A stretch of DNA of 64,000 nucleotides from Acidimicrobiales bacterium (lineage in GTDB: Bacteria > Actinomycetota > Acidimicrobiia > Acidimicrobiales > Aldehydirespiratoraceae), in contig JAWPML010000001.1 in NCBI GenBank assembly GCA_033344915.1, positions 906,369 to 970,368 on the forward strand. Reading direction: 5' to 3'. The notes below the pieces were generated by a model. The model ran no database searches. It was not told the origin of the DNA and was given only the letters and a program-made list of their open reading frames with translations. Each line of letters starts with the position of its first letter. Position 1 is the stretch's first letter. The position numbers were made by a program, and so were the translations under genes. Shown piece by piece: positions 16,561 to 26,333 of this stretch.

Positions 16561-17675
16561 TGCGCGTCGTCGGATCCCGGTTGCTCCGGCTCGCGCCGGT
16601 GCTGTTCCTCGTGTCCGCGGCCACGTTCCTGCTCGTCGAGTTCGTGCCCGGGGATCCGGCCATCAGGCTCCTCGGCCCCGAGGCGACGCCAGAGGAGATC
16701 GTCAGGGTCCGTACCGAGTTGGGCCTCGACCGCCCCTTGTTCGAGCGCTACGTCGACTGGCTGGGTGACGCGCTCCAAGGTGACTTCGGCCAGTCTCTGG
16801 TCCAGCCGGCGTTCAGCGTCAACGAGTTGCTCGTGCAGAGCCTGCCGATCACGCTCCAGCTCGCGGCGATGGGGATCGCCATCGCGCTGTTCGTCTCGAT
16901 CCCGACGGCGTTGGTGGCTGCCTACCGGGAAGGCGGCGCCTTCGACCGGACCAGCAATGCGTTGACGTCGGCGCTCATCTCGGTCCCGAGCTTCGTCGCC
17001 GCCCTGCTCCTCGCGTTCTTGTTCGTCTTTCATCCCGACGTGCCCCGCTACTCCCTGCTCGCCGTGGGGCTCGCGACGGGCGCGTGGGCGCTGTGGACGG
17101 CGCGTCGAGCCCGCCAGCTCGGTCCTGCTCATGGCGTGCGGTGGGTCGGCATCGGCATCGCGATCGTCGCGCTCACCGTGTTCGCCGTCCTGAAGTTCCC
17201 GGACTTCCCCCGCACCGGGTTCTCCCGTCTCACCGCAGACGACGGCATCGCCGAGAACCTCCGGACCGCCTTCCTCCCGGCACTCGCGATCGCCCTCACC
17301 GAGATCGCGGTCTTCACCCGGCTCCTGCGCAGCGACCTCATCGCCACGCTGCAGGAGGACTACATCCTCTCGGCCCGGGCCAAGGGCATGTCGGCGGCCG
17401 AGATCCTCCGCAAGGAGGCGTTGCGACCGTCGTCGTTCTCGCTCATCACCCTCCTCGGGGTGAGCCTGGGCCGCGCGATCGGCGGCACAGTAATCGTGGA
17501 GACGGTCTTCGGCATCCAGGGCGTCGGCCGGCTGGTGGTCGCCGACGGCGTCACCCCGGGCGACTACCCGATCGTGCAGGGTGGCGTGCTCGTGATCGCG
17601 GTTTTCTACGTATTGATCAACCTGCTCGTCGACCTGTCCTATGTCTTCCTCGATCCGAGGGTACGAGATGACTGA
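16557..17675 (+). CDS. Opp/Dpp ABC permease (DppB-like) with enlarged central region
   Basis: 372 residues. The N-terminal helix and 'VEFVPGDPAIRLLGPEATPEEIVRVRTELGLDRPL' are typical DppB, and the EAA loop reads 'YILSARAKGMSAAEILRKEALRP' near the C-terminus. Between the second and third permease helices there is an insert of about 50 residues with its own hydrophobic stretches (about 160-215), making the protein some 40 residues longer than common DppB proteins. Two tandem ATGs (16557, 16560) are possible starts; both overlap the RDD stop. Confidence 0.9.
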   Translation: MMRVVGSRLLRLAPVLFLVSAATFLLVEFVPGDPAIRLLGPEATPEEIVRVRTELGLDRPLFERYVDWLGDALQGDFGQSLVQPAFSVNELLVQSLPITLQLAAMGIAIALFVSIPTALVAAYREGGAFDRTSNALTSALISVPSFVAALLLAFLFVFHPDVPRYSLLAVGLATGAWALWTARRARQLGPAHGVRWVGIGIAIVALTVFAVLKFPDFPRTGFSRLTADDGIAENLRTAFLPALAIALTEIAVFTRLLRSDLIATLQEDYILSARAKGMSAAEILRKEALRPSSFSLITLLGVSLGRAIGGTVIVETVFGIQGVGRLVVADGVTPGDYPIVQGGVLVIAVFYVLINLLVDLSYVFLDPRVRDD

Positions 17676-18696
17676 CACCGCGGTTCCCGTCCAACCGGCG
17701 ACGAAGCCGTCGCTCGTCGCTGGGTTCCTGGCGCTGGTGGGCGGCGTCGCCCTCGTCGTGGTCGCCCTCGAGGTCGACACGTCGATGCTCGCCCGCATCG
17801 TCGCCGGGCTCGCCGGTGGGGGACTGGCGTATCGGGGGCTGGATCGTCTCGTCGCGCGACTGGTCGGCCGGCCGGTGGAGACCGATCTCTGGCTGGCGGC
17901 GGTGTGGGTCGGCCTCGTCGTCGGGGCGGCGATCTTCGCCGATCTGCTTCCGCTGTCCGAGGCGAGTGACACGTCCAAGACCCTGACCGAGCCGAGCCGG
18001 GCCACGCCCGATCTCTGGTCGTCGCACCCGTTCGGCACGGACACCCAGGCCCTCGATGTCCTCGGCGGCGTGATCTACGGCGCCCGGGTGTCGCTGCAGG
18101 TGAGCTTCTTCGCGGTGGCGATCGGCACGGTGGTCGGCGGCCTGATCGGCATCTCGGCCGGCTACTTCGGCGGCCGCCTCGACTCGATCATCGGGGTCCT
18201 CACCGACTCGATGCTGGCGTTCCCGCCGTTGATCCTGCTGCTGGCCGTGGTGACGGCCGTCGAGCCCAACGTCGTCTCCATCGGCCTCGCCCTGGCCCTG
18301 CTGGGCGTGCCGACGTACACCCGACTGGCGCGGGCCAACACCATCTCACTCGTCCACCGGGAGTTCGTCCTCGCCGCGCGGACCCTCGGGGCCGGCCACG
18401 GGCGGATCATCCTGCGCGAGCTCGTGCCGAACGTGATCCGACCGCTGCTCTCGTATTCGTTCATCATCGTGGCGGTGCTGATCGTGGCGGAGGCCTCGCT
18501 CAGTTTCCTCGGTGTCGGCATCTCCCGACCCACGCCGACGTGGGGCAACATGATCAGCGCCGGCCAGGGCGAGATCCGCACCTCACCGCATCTCGTGTTC
18601 ATCCCGTCGCTGGTGATGTTCCTCACGGTGTTCGCGCTGAACCGGATCGGCGATGCGGCCCGGCGTCGGTGGGATCCGCGCGAGAGCGCGATCTGA
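17668..18696 (+). CDS. Opp/Dpp ABC permease (DppC-like)
   Basis: 342 residues. An N-terminal extension with two extra helices (about 15-90) precedes the usual DppC core: 'HPFGTDTQALDVLGGVIYGARVSLQVS', the EAA loop 'REFVLAARTLGAGHGRIILRELVPN' and the C-terminal 'PTPTWGNMISAGQ'. The ATG overlaps the upstream permease stop by 8 nt; GAGGG lies just upstream. It is the last gene of the importer operon and converges on the SRPBCC gene one base away. Confidence 0.9.
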   Translation: MTDTAVPVQPATKPSLVAGFLALVGGVALVVVALEVDTSMLARIVAGLAGGGLAYRGLDRLVARLVGRPVETDLWLAAVWVGLVVGAAIFADLLPLSEASDTSKTLTEPSRATPDLWSSHPFGTDTQALDVLGGVIYGARVSLQVSFFAVAIGTVVGGLIGISAGYFGGRLDSIIGVLTDSMLAFPPLILLLAVVTAVEPNVVSIGLALALLGVPTYTRLARANTISLVHREFVLAARTLGAGHGRIILRELVPNVIRPLLSYSFIIVAVLIVAEASLSFLGVGISRPTPTWGNMISAGQGEIRTSPHLVFIPSLVMFLTVFALNRIGDAARRRWDPRESAI

Positions 18697-18697
18697 C

Positions 18698-19210
18698 CTA
18701 GGACGCCGATCGGCGCGTCTCGACGAGGCGGCCGAACTTCTTCAGCATCCGCTTCACCATGAAGCCCATGACCGGGTTCATCACCTTGCCGCGTAGCGAC
18801 GACCCGTCATCGCCGCTGTCCATGGCCATCGTCCACTCGACGCGGCTTCGGCCGCCGCCGAGGTCGGTGACCCGGTAGTCCTCGGCGAACGCGTTCAGGC
18901 TGTCCTTCGTCGCCGAGTTGAACCGGAACGCCATCCGGGAGCCGTGCTCGTAGGCGAGGAACTCCTCGTCGCCCACGAGGTTGCCCTTCATGTACACCGT
19001 TCGCGTCGACCCTGCCTCGAGGGGGAAGTCGGACGTCCACTCGACGCGGGTGATCGGCATGGCCCACTCGGTCCACGCGTCGGCGTCGAGGAACGCCTCG
19101 AACACGTCGTCCGGCGTGGCGTCGATCTCGACGCTGGCCCGGTGGATCGTCGGCGCCGATTCGAAGAACGTCAGGTCGACCTTCTCGCACTCAAATGTCT
19201 GCTCGCTCAC
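18698..19210 (-). CDS. SRPBCC (START/Bet v1-fold) family protein
   Basis: 170 residues. 'IHRASVEIDATPDDVFEAFLDADAWTEWAMPITRVEWTS' is the standard opening of polyketide-cyclase-like SRPBCC proteins, and the C-terminal helix carries 'NPVMGFMVKRMLKKFGRLVE'. These proteins bind hydrophobic ligands; the ligand here is unknown. The GTG start at 19210 has GAGGGA 6 nt upstream. It lies directly downstream of the fumarase gene on the same strand. Confidence 0.8.
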   Translation of the reverse strand: MSEQTFECEKVDLTFFESAPTIHRASVEIDATPDDVFEAFLDADAWTEWAMPITRVEWTSDFPLEAGSTRTVYMKGNLVGDEEFLAYEHGSRMAFRFNSATKDSLNAFAEDYRVTDLGGGRSRVEWTMAMDSGDDGSSLRGKVMNPVMGFMVKRMLKKFGRLVETRRSAS

Positions 19211-19241
19211 GCTGGGTCCCTCGTCTGGTCGGGATCGGACG

Positions 19242-20876
19242 CTACCGGAGCTTCACCGGGGTGGTCACCTCGGCGTAGAAGTCGTTGCCCTTGTCGTCGA
19301 CCACGATGAAGGCGGGGAAGTCCTCCACCTCGATCTTCCACACCGCTTCCATGCCGAGCTCGGGGAACTCGAGCACCTCGACGTTGCGGATGGAGTCCTT
19401 GGCGAGGCGGGCGGCCGGGCCGCCGATCGAGCCGAGATAGAACCCGCCGTGGGCGGCACACGACTCGGTGACCTGGCGGGACCGGTTGCCCTTGGCGAGC
19501 ATGACCATGGAGCCGCCGGCCGCCTGGAACTGTTCGACGTAGGAGTCCATCCGACCCGCCGTGGTGGGGCCGAACGAGCCGGACGCGTAGCCCTCCGGGG
19601 TCTTCGCCGGGCCGGCGTAGTAGATCGCGTGGTCGCGCAGGTACTGGGGCATGGGCTCGCCGGCGTCGAGACGCTCCTTGATCTTCGCGTGGGCGATGTC
19701 GCGGCCGACCACGAGGGTGCCGGTGAGGCTGAGGCGGGTCTTCACTGGGTACTGCCTGAGCTGGTTGCGGATCGCATCCATCGGCTGGTCGAGGTCCACC
19801 TCGATGACCTCGCTGGAGAGGTCGTCCTCGGACTCCTCGGGAAGGAAGCGGGCGGGATCGGTCTCGAGCTGTTCGAGGAACACACCCTCGGCGGTGATCT
19901 TGGCCCGGGCCTGCCGGTCCGCCGAGCACGACACCGCGATGCCGACCGGGTTCGAGGCGCCGTGACGGGGGAGGCGGATCACGCGGACGTCGTGACAGAA
20001 GTACTTGCCGCCGAACTGGGCGCCGATGCCGAACTCGCGGGTCTGCTCGAGGATCTTCTGTTCCCACTCGAGATCCCGGAAGCCGTGTCCGGTCGCGGCA
20101 TCGCCGGCGGTGGGCAGGGCGTCGAGATAGTGGGCGGACGCGAGCTTCGCCGTCTTGAGGTTGAACTCGGCGGACGTGCCGCCCACGACGAGGGCGAGGT
20201 GGTACGGCGGACACGCCGACGTGCCGATCGCCCGAAGGGACTCGTCGAGGAAGTCGACGAGCGAGGATTCGTTGAGAAGGGCCTTCGTCTTCTGGAACAG
20301 GAACGACTTGTTGGCCGAGCCGCCGCCCTTCGCCATGAACAGGAAGTCGTAGGACTGCCCCGGCTTCGTGAACAGCTCGATCTGAGCCGGCAGGTTGTTG
20401 CCCGTGTTCTTCTCCTCGAACATCGAGAGCGGCGCCAGCTGCGAGTAGCGCAGGTTGGTCTCGGTGTAGGTGTCGAAGATGCCCTTCGAGATCCACTCGG
20501 CGTCGTCGGCGAGGGTGAGGACCTGGTCGCCCTTCTTGCCCATGACGATCGCGGTGCCGGTGTCCTGGCACATCGGGAGCACGCCGGCGGCCGCGATGTT
20601 CGCGTTGCGAAGCAGTTCGGTCGCCACGAACCGGTCGTTCGGACTCGCCTCCGGGTCCTCGAGGATCGAGGCGAGCTGGGTGAGATGCTCGGTCCGCAGA
20701 TAATGCGAGATGTCCCGCATCGCTTCGGCCGTGAGCCGCTGGAGGGCCTCCGGCTCGACCTTCAACAGCGTTGCGCCGTCGATCTCGACGGTGGACACGC
20801 CCTCGGTGGTGAGGAGGCGGTACTCGGTGGTGTCGGGCCCGACGGGCAGCAGATCGGAGTAGGCGAACTCGGTCAT
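19242..20876 (-). CDS. fumA: Class I fumarate hydratase (iron-sulfur, FumA/FumB type)
   Basis: 544 residues, the normal length of single-chain class I fumarases. '[16 protein letters not shown]' supplies a cluster cysteine, '[15 protein letters not shown]' and '[18 protein letters not shown]' hold further conserved and ligand residues, and the C-terminal part has '[16 protein letters not shown]...MLAKGNRS'. It interconverts fumarate and malate with a [4Fe-4S] cluster in the TCA cycle and so depends on the SUF genes in this window. The ATG follows a -10 TAGCGT by 6 nt (leaderless), back to back with the divergent gene at 20909. Confidence 0.93.
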   Translation of the reverse strand: MTEFAYSDLLPVGPDTTEYRLLTTEGVSTVEIDGATLLKVEPEALQRLTAEAMRDISHYLRTEHLTQLASILEDPEASPNDRFVATELLRNANIAAAGVLPMCQDTGTAIVMGKKGDQVLTLADDAEWISKGIFDTYTETNLRYSQLAPLSMFEEKNTGNNLPAQIELFTKPGQSYDFLFMAKGGGSANKSFLFQKTKALLNESSLVDFLDESLRAIGTSACPPYHLALVVGGTSAEFNLKTAKLASAHYLDALPTAGDAATGHGFRDLEWEQKILEQTREFGIGAQFGGKYFCHDVRVIRLPRHGASNPVGIAVSCSADRQARAKITAEGVFLEQLETDPARFLPEESEDDLSSEVIEVDLDQPMDAIRNQLRQYPVKTRLSLTGTLVVGRDIAHAKIKERLDAGEPMPQYLRDHAIYYAGPAKTPEGYASGSFGPTTAGRMDSYVEQFQAAGGSMVMLAKGNRSRQVTESCAAHGGFYLGSIGGPAARLAKDSIRNVEVLEFPELGMEAVWKIEVEDFPAFIVVDDKGNDFYAEVTTPVKLR

Positions 20877-20908
20877 GGGGGCACGCTACCGGTCGCTAGC
20901 CTGACGTC

Positions 20909-21163
20909 ATGAGCCGGGACGTCGAGACGACGATCGAGCGTCTTGCCCACGCCTTCGACCCGTCCTCGTGGAAGCGGCGCTCGCTGCTGGTCGTGAGTGT
21001 GGTCTTCGCCCTCGTGGCCACCCTGACGGTCGTGCAGCGGGCTCTCGTCGCTGATTCCACCACGGGCTGGATCATCACCGCCGTCCACGGTGTCATCGTC
21101 GTGATCGCGGTGCCGCTGCTGGTGCGCCACGCGTGGCGCGAGTGGGCGAACGCCCAGGCCTAG
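20909..21163 (+). CDS. Small two-helix membrane protein, hypothetical
   Basis: 84 residues: a charged N-terminus (MSRDVETTIERLAHAF) and two transmembrane helices (about 25-45 and 52-72), with a cytosolic-like RHAWREW tail. No family recognised. TAGCCT ends 6 nt before the ATG, which supports a real leaderless gene. Its stop overlaps the stop of the convergent thioredoxin-fold gene by 4 bp. Confidence 0.65.
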   Translation: MSRDVETTIERLAHAFDPSSWKRRSLLVVSVVFALVATLTVVQRALVADSTTGWIITAVHGVIVVIAVPLLVRHAWREWANAQA

Positions 21164-21639
21164 AGCGGCGTGCCCCCGAACGGCACCGGATCACCGGCGG
21201 CCGGGACGACGGGGCGGCTCCAGCTGCTCATCTCGGCGACGGCCTCGGTGACGCCGCGCCACGTGTCGGGGTCCCACCCTTCCGCCTTGGCGGTGACCTG
21301 ACCGTCCTGGCGCAGCAACAGGATGGCCGGCACCTGCTCGACGCCGAGCGAGGTCGAAATGGCCCGGTCCTCGTCGGCGAAGGTGAGGATCTCGTCGGCG
21401 TAGGGGCCGAGGAACCGCTTCGCGTCGTCGGCCGAACAGGTCAGGATCCAGCAGGTACGGCATCCGGCGTCGCGGAAGTGCTCCAGGATCCGCTTGGCGG
21501 TGTCGAGGAGCCAGGCGCTCTCGTGGGTGAACGGATCGAGGATCACGGGCACGAGCGGGAACGTCGTCAGCCATTCCCCGAGCGGACGGGCGTCGCCGTC
21601 GAGCGGCTGGAGATCGAGGTCGAGAGCAGCGGTCACCAC
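21160..21639 (-). CDS. Thioredoxin-fold protein with CxxC
   Basis: About 159 residues. 'FPLVPVILDPFTHESAWLLDTAKRILEHFRDAGCRTCWILTC' resembles a thioredoxin strand-helix with GCRTC as the redox motif, and 'ISTSLGVEQVPAILLLRQDGQV' contains the cis-proline loop. I chose GTG at 21639 because TAGCTT lies 8 nt upstream; a GTG at 21678 in the same frame would add 13 residues but leaves only 23 bp to the divergent start. The substrate is unknown. Confidence 0.7.
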   Translation of the reverse strand: MVTAALDLDLQPLDGDARPLGEWLTTFPLVPVILDPFTHESAWLLDTAKRILEHFRDAGCRTCWILTCSADDAKRFLGPYADEILTFADEDRAISTSLGVEQVPAILLLRQDGQVTAKAEGWDPDTWRGVTEAVAEMSSWSRPVVPAAGDPVPFGGTPL

Positions 21640-21701
21640 GGGGGAGAAAGCTACCGCACGAGGCGCGTAACGGGTCACATCGGGGGCGATACAGTCGCCC
21701 C

Positions 21702-22490
21702 GTGCATCCGATCGAGCGGCTCCGGTACGTGGCGCGCGCCGGTGACGTGCCGACGGCGCCGCTCGTGCGCGAGGCGGCCATCGCCCTGGCGTCCTTCGCC
21801 CATGATCCCGTCGAGCTGCTCACCGCGTGTCGTCAGCTCGTCGAACGGCGCCCGACGAACGGCCCGTTGCTGTGGGTCGCGGCCCGGATGTTGACCGGCA
21901 CCGACGCGGGCACCGAGGCCTGGGAGGCGGTCGAGGCGTTGGAGCGCGACACCACCGCACGCGAGCTGGCCCACGCATTGCCGCCCGAGAGCAGGGTCCT
22001 GGTCATCGGCGCGTCGGAGCTCTGCGGCGACGCCGTGCTGCGCCGACCCGACGTCGAGGTGCTCGTGGCCGACACCGTGGGGGAGGGGTTCGGCCTGGTC
22101 CGTCAACTCGATGCCCGGGACCATGTCGCGGTGGACGTGCCGTCCGCCGGCGTCGGTGCCGCCGCGGCGGACGTCGACCTCGTGCTCCTCGAGGCGGAGA
22201 TCATGCACGAGGACGGTGCGCTGGCCCGCTCCGGTTCCCTCGCCGCCGCAGCCGTGGCCCACCATCACGCCACGCCGGTCTGGCTCGTCGCCGGCGTCGG
22301 TCGGGTGGTGCCCACCCGCATGTTCGCCTGGGTCGCCGATCGCGGCGACGACGTGGATCCGTGGGACGACGACGTCGAGCTCGTCCCGCTGTCGCTCGTC
22401 GACCGCGTGGTCGGTCCGACCGGGCCCCAGCCTGTGGCCGAGATCCGCTATCGGGTCGACTGTCCGATCGCCCCGGAGCTGTTCCGATGA
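21702..22490 (+). CDS. eIF2B-alpha/MtnA-like family protein
   Basis: 262 residues. A helical N-terminal region is followed by a Rossmann-like half: 'ESRVLVIGASELCGDAVLRR', 'DVDLVLLEAEIMHEDGALARSGSLAAAAVAHHHATPVWLVAGVGRVVP'. This pattern (VLxxAexIxxDGxxxxxGSxxxAxxAxxxxxPVxxVA) matches the C-terminal core of the eIF2B-alpha/methylthioribose-1-phosphate isomerase/ribose-1,5-bisphosphate isomerase superfamily. The exact reaction is not known. The GTG start follows TACAGT by 6 nt. Its stop overlaps the capA-like start (ATGA), so the two are co-translated. Confidence 0.6.
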   Translation: MHPIERLRYVARAGDVPTAPLVREAAIALASFAHDPVELLTACRQLVERRPTNGPLLWVAARMLTGTDAGTEAWEAVEALERDTTARELAHALPPESRVLVIGASELCGDAVLRRPDVEVLVADTVGEGFGLVRQLDARDHVAVDVPSAGVGAAAADVDLVLLEAEIMHEDGALARSGSLAAAAVAHHHATPVWLVAGVGRVVPTRMFAWVADRGDDVDPWDDDVELVPLSLVDRVVGPTGPQPVAEIRYRVDCPIAPELFR

Positions 22491-23695
22491 GTCCGGCCCG
22501 GGTGCGGATGTTCGCCGTCGTCGTCCTCGCCGCGGTCTTCGTGGCGGGGATGTTGGTGGCATCGAGCACCGACGTCGGCGTGGACGACCCCGTGGCGTCC
22601 GACGGGGGCACCGCCGCGGACCCACCACGGTCCACCACGTCCACCACCAGCACGTCCACCACGACCACGACGACGCTGCCACCTCCGCGAACCGCGACGC
22701 TCGCGTTCACCGGCGACCTCCTCCCGCACTCCCCGGTGACGTCGGCGGCCGCCGCGAACGCCGAGACCGGCTGGGACTTCCGGCCGATGTTCGACGAGGT
22801 GCGTCCGGTGCTGTCGGCCGCCGACCTGGCGATCTGCCATCTCGAGTCGCCGGTGTCGGTCGACGACACCAACCTCTCCGGGTACCCCGTCTTCAACGCA
22901 CCCCGGGCACTCGTCGAGGCGGCGGTCGACGCGGGCTACGACGGTTGCAGCACGGCGTCGAACCACTCGTTCGACCGGCGCAGCGACGGGGTGCGCTCGA
23001 CGTTGCAGGTCTTCGAGGAGCTCGGGTTCCCGCAGGCGGGGATGGCGGCGGACGAAACGGCCGACCTCGCGCCGGTCCTGTACGAGGTGAACGACATCAC
23101 GATCGCCCACATCTCCGCGACCTACTCGTTGAACGGGTTCGTCATGCCGGCCGACGAGCAGTACCTCGTCGACCTGATCGAGCCGGCGGAGATCGTGGCC
23201 GAGGCGGCCCTCGCCAAGGAGGCGGGCGCCGAGTTCGTGGTCGTCAGCCTGCACTGGGGCAACGAGTACCAGCACACGCCCTCGAGCGCCCAGGAGCAGT
23301 GGCTCACGGAGATCCTGCCCACCGACGAGGTCGATCTGGTCATCGGCCACCACGCCCATGTCGTGCAGCCCGTCGACCGCGTGGGCGACGAGTGGGTCGT
23401 GTACGGGCTCGGCAACTTCCTCTCGAACCAGTCCGCCAACTGCTGTGTGACCGCGTCCCAGGACGGCATGATCGCGACGGTGACCCTCCTCGAAAATGGC
23501 GCCGGCGAGATCGAGGCGGTCGGCGTGCACATCACGCCGACCTGGGTCGACCGCCAGAACGGCTACGTGATCCGGCGGGCCGACGAGATCGACCCGGAGG
23601 GGGGCCTCGTCGAGACGCTGACCAGCTCGGCGGCCCGCACCTACGAGGTCGTGTCCCGGCGGCTGGGCGACGACCCGGCGCTCACCCTGGGCTGA
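22487..23695 (+). CDS. CapA/PgsA family exported metallophosphatase-like protein
   Basis: 402 residues. An N-terminal transmembrane/signal helix (8-26) and a Ser/Thr linker (about 47-65) lead to a CapA calcineurin-like domain: 'LAFTGDLLPHSP', 'ICHLESPVSV', 'TASNHSFDRRSDG', 'VVSLHWGNEYQ', 'VIGHHAHVVQPV', 'YGLGNFLSNQ'. All metal-ligand positions of the fold are present. CapA-type proteins act in poly-gamma-glutamate or capsule formation; here no pgsBC genes are near, so the role is open. It overlaps the eIF2B-like gene by ATGA. Confidence 0.85.
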   Translation: MSPARVRMFAVVVLAAVFVAGMLVASSTDVGVDDPVASDGGTAADPPRSTTSTTSTSTTTTTTLPPPRTATLAFTGDLLPHSPVTSAAAANAETGWDFRPMFDEVRPVLSAADLAICHLESPVSVDDTNLSGYPVFNAPRALVEAAVDAGYDGCSTASNHSFDRRSDGVRSTLQVFEELGFPQAGMAADETADLAPVLYEVNDITIAHISATYSLNGFVMPADEQYLVDLIEPAEIVAEAALAKEAGAEFVVVSLHWGNEYQHTPSSAQEQWLTEILPTDEVDLVIGHHAHVVQPVDRVGDEWVVYGLGNFLSNQSANCCVTASQDGMIATVTLLENGAGEIEAVGVHITPTWVDRQNGYVIRRADEIDPEGGLVETLTSSAARTYEVVSRRLGDDPALTLG

Positions 23696-23702
23696 CGCCC
23701 GC

Positions 23703-26264
23703 TCAGAACGACACGCCGCTGCGGGACCCGTCGAGGAAGGCGACCAGCTCGTCGTAGGGGAGCGGTGCCGACAGCAGGAATCCCTGGGCGTGGTCGCAGC
23801 CGAGCATCGACAGGCGGGTCAGGGCCGACGGCGTCTCGACGCCCTCCGCGACGACCCGGAGGCCGAGGTTGTGGCCGAGGGCCACGATCGACTTGACGAT
23901 CGTGGCGGCCGCCTCGTCGCCGTCCCCCATGCCCTGCACGAACGACTTGTCGATCTTGATCTCCGACAGGGGGAGACTCTGGAGGTTGCTGAGGCTCGAG
24001 TGGCCCGTGCCGAAGTCGTCGACGGAACCGCGAACGCCGAGACCGCGGAGGCGGTCGAGTACCCCGTGGGCGAGGAGGGGGTCGTCCATCACCTGGGTCT
24101 CGGTCAGCTCGAGGATCACCCGGTCGCCGGGGAACTCGGTCCGCTCGAGGGCACCGCGGATGGCGTCGACGAAGGCCGGTTCGTACAGATTGCGCACGGA
24201 CACGTTCACCGCGAGATCGAGGACATGGCCGGCCCCGCTCAGGCGCTGGGCGTCGCCGGCGGCCTGCTCGAAGACCCAGCGGGTCAGGGGCCGGATGACG
24301 CCGGACACCTCGGCGACGTCGACGAACTCCGCCGGACCGATCACGCCCCGCTCGGGATGGTCCCAGCGGACCAACGCCTCGATGCGCACCACCCGGGCGG
24401 TCGAGAGCTCCACCACCGGCTGGTAGTGGACGAGCAGCTGGCCGCTGTCGAGGGCGTGGCGGAGCTGGCCGACGAGGGTCAACCGGTCCAGGTTGGGACG
24501 ATCTCGTTCGGGGTCGTAGACGGCCACGCCGCCGCCTCGGCGTTTCGCGGCGTACATGGCGATGTCGGCGTGCTTGCGCAACGCCTCGGCGTCGTCGCCG
24601 TGCTCGGGGTAGATGGCGACGCCCAGGCTGGCGCCGCACTGCAGCGACATGCCGTCGATGTCGTGGGGTTCGTCGAAGCAGGCGAGCACCCGCTCGGCGG
24701 CGCGCAGGGTGCGGCGGGGGGAGACGTCGTCGCTCAGCAGCACGGCGAACTCGTCGCCGCCGAGACGCGCCACGGTGTCGACGGCGCGCAGCGCCTCGCG
24801 GAGGCGAATGGCGACCATGCGCAGGAGACGATCGCCCTGGTCGTGGCCGAGGGTGTCGTTGACCTCCTTGAACTGGTTGAGATCGAGGAGCAACAGGGCG
24901 ACCGCGCCATGATCCCGTCGGGCCGCGTCGATGCCGTGGCGGAGGCGATCCTCGAGCAGGGCCCGGTTGGGGAGCCCGGTCAGCTCGTCGTGAAGCGCCT
25001 GGTGCCGAAGTACCCGCGCCGTGATCACCCGGTCCGTGACGTCCATGACGTTCAGCCCGATCAGGCTGTCCGAGATCGGGAAGGCCTCGAGCGAGAGGAT
25101 CCGCTCGCCGTCGCGGCGCAGATCGGCGGCTTCGCTGCGGCGCTGCGCCCGCCCGGTTTCCTGCACGTCGAGGAGGAGGCGGAGCAGCTCACCGGCCCCC
25201 GGACCGTCGAGCGGTCCGGTGATCGACGTGTTGACGAGCGAGGTCGCGGGGCGTTGGGTGATGTCCTCGTACGCCGGGTTGACGGTCACCGTCGTGAACT
25301 CGCCGCTGCGGGCGCTGCGGACCACGACGAGTCCGACGGGAACCCGCTCGACCAGCTCGGCGAGGTTGCGGTTGGACTCCCGGACCCGCACCTCGTCGGT
25401 GATGTCGACCACCACGCCGCGGGTGGTGACCGGTCGTCCGTCCGAGCCGACCTCGACGCGCACGCGATCGCGGACGTGGTGGAGGTCGCCGTTCGCGTCG
25501 GTCACCCGGTAGGTGAGTTCGTGGTCCTCGCCGGCCTCGATGTAGGCCTGTGACTCTCGCACGATCGCGGCACGATCGAAGGCGGGGACGTGCGAGAGCC
25601 ATGCCCCCGGGCCGGACAGGCGGTCGCGGTCGTGGCCGAGCATCGCGCGGGTGTTGCCCGACACCGTCGCGTCGACGAACGGGTAGGGATGGGCCTCCCA
25701 GACGACGGCGTCGATGCCGTCGAGCAGCGATTGGTTGCTCCGGCGCCCGGCCCGCTCCGCGCTGGCGATGACCGCGACGAACACCGTCACGCCGATCGAC
25801 ACGGAGAGGTACGCGAGGAGCTGGGTGACGCCATCGGGGACGTCGTAGGTCACGATCGCGACGAAGAGGATCGGCGCGCCGGCGAGGGTGGCCGGGATCG
25901 TCGTGCGCCAGCCGGACGTCGCCGCCTGGCTGGTCGAGCCGAGCATCACCAGCAGGGCGATCGGCGCGACCGACGGTTGGATCGCGATCGCAACCGCGCA
26001 CAGGGCCGCGTCGGCGATCGGCATCCACCACGGAACGAAGCGCCACCGCGTCACGAGCTCTCGCATGACGACGTTGGCCGGCACCGAGAAGCCGAGGATG
26101 AAGACCGCGATGACGGGCTCGACGCGGGCCGCGGGTACGAACGCGATCACCCCGAGCACTCCGAGCCCGACGATGCGGATCTCGAAGAACAGGCGCCACA
26201 GGCCGATGTCGAAATCGGCCAATCCGCGTTTCTCGGTCCCTGCGCTCACCAACTGCCTTTCCAT
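23703..26264 (-). CDS. Membrane-bound PAS-GGDEF-EAL cyclic-di-GMP protein
   Basis: 853 residues. About six transmembrane helices (25-185) are followed by two PAS-like sensor regions (about 200-330 and 330-440), a GGDEF domain with an intact ARLGGDEFAVLL active site and an EAL domain with IEALVRW, 'NVSVRNL', 'LELTET' and 'VDDFGTGHSSL'. Both a diguanylate cyclase and a phosphodiesterase site look competent, so the balance cannot be read from sequence. The ATG at 26264 has GAGGGAGG just upstream; the much longer frame upstream overlaps mutY and is not used. Confidence 0.92.
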   Translation of the reverse strand: MERQLVSAGTEKRGLADFDIGLWRLFFEIRIVGLGVLGVIAFVPAARVEPVIAVFILGFSVPANVVMRELVTRWRFVPWWMPIADAALCAVAIAIQPSVAPIALLVMLGSTSQAATSGWRTTIPATLAGAPILFVAIVTYDVPDGVTQLLAYLSVSIGVTVFVAVIASAERAGRRSNQSLLDGIDAVVWEAHPYPFVDATVSGNTRAMLGHDRDRLSGPGAWLSHVPAFDRAAIVRESQAYIEAGEDHELTYRVTDANGDLHHVRDRVRVEVGSDGRPVTTRGVVVDITDEVRVRESNRNLAELVERVPVGLVVVRSARSGEFTTVTVNPAYEDITQRPATSLVNTSITGPLDGPGAGELLRLLLDVQETGRAQRRSEAADLRRDGERILSLEAFPISDSLIGLNVMDVTDRVITARVLRHQALHDELTGLPNRALLEDRLRHGIDAARRDHGAVALLLLDLNQFKEVNDTLGHDQGDRLLRMVAIRLREALRAVDTVARLGGDEFAVLLSDDVSPRRTLRAAERVLACFDEPHDIDGMSLQCGASLGVAIYPEHGDDAEALRKHADIAMYAAKRRGGGVAVYDPERDRPNLDRLTLVGQLRHALDSGQLLVHYQPVVELSTARVVRIEALVRWDHPERGVIGPAEFVDVAEVSGVIRPLTRWVFEQAAGDAQRLSGAGHVLDLAVNVSVRNLYEPAFVDAIRGALERTEFPGDRVILELTETQVMDDPLLAHGVLDRLRGLGVRGSVDDFGTGHSSLSNLQSLPLSEIKIDKSFVQGMGDGDEAAATIVKSIVALGHNLGLRVVAEGVETPSALTRLSMLGCDHAQGFLLSAPLPYDELVAFLDGSRSGVSF

Positions 26265-26333
26265 CGGCCTCCCTCGAGTTGAGCATCGGCGGTTTCGGTG
26301 GTCGACCTGAGCGCGTCCTCGTACGATCGCCGG

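Noticed and set aside
18706-18717. CGCCGATCGGCG palindrome as an operator
   Set aside because: It is inside the 3' end of the SRPBCC coding sequence, between convergent genes, and short GC palindromes are expected by chance in this genome.
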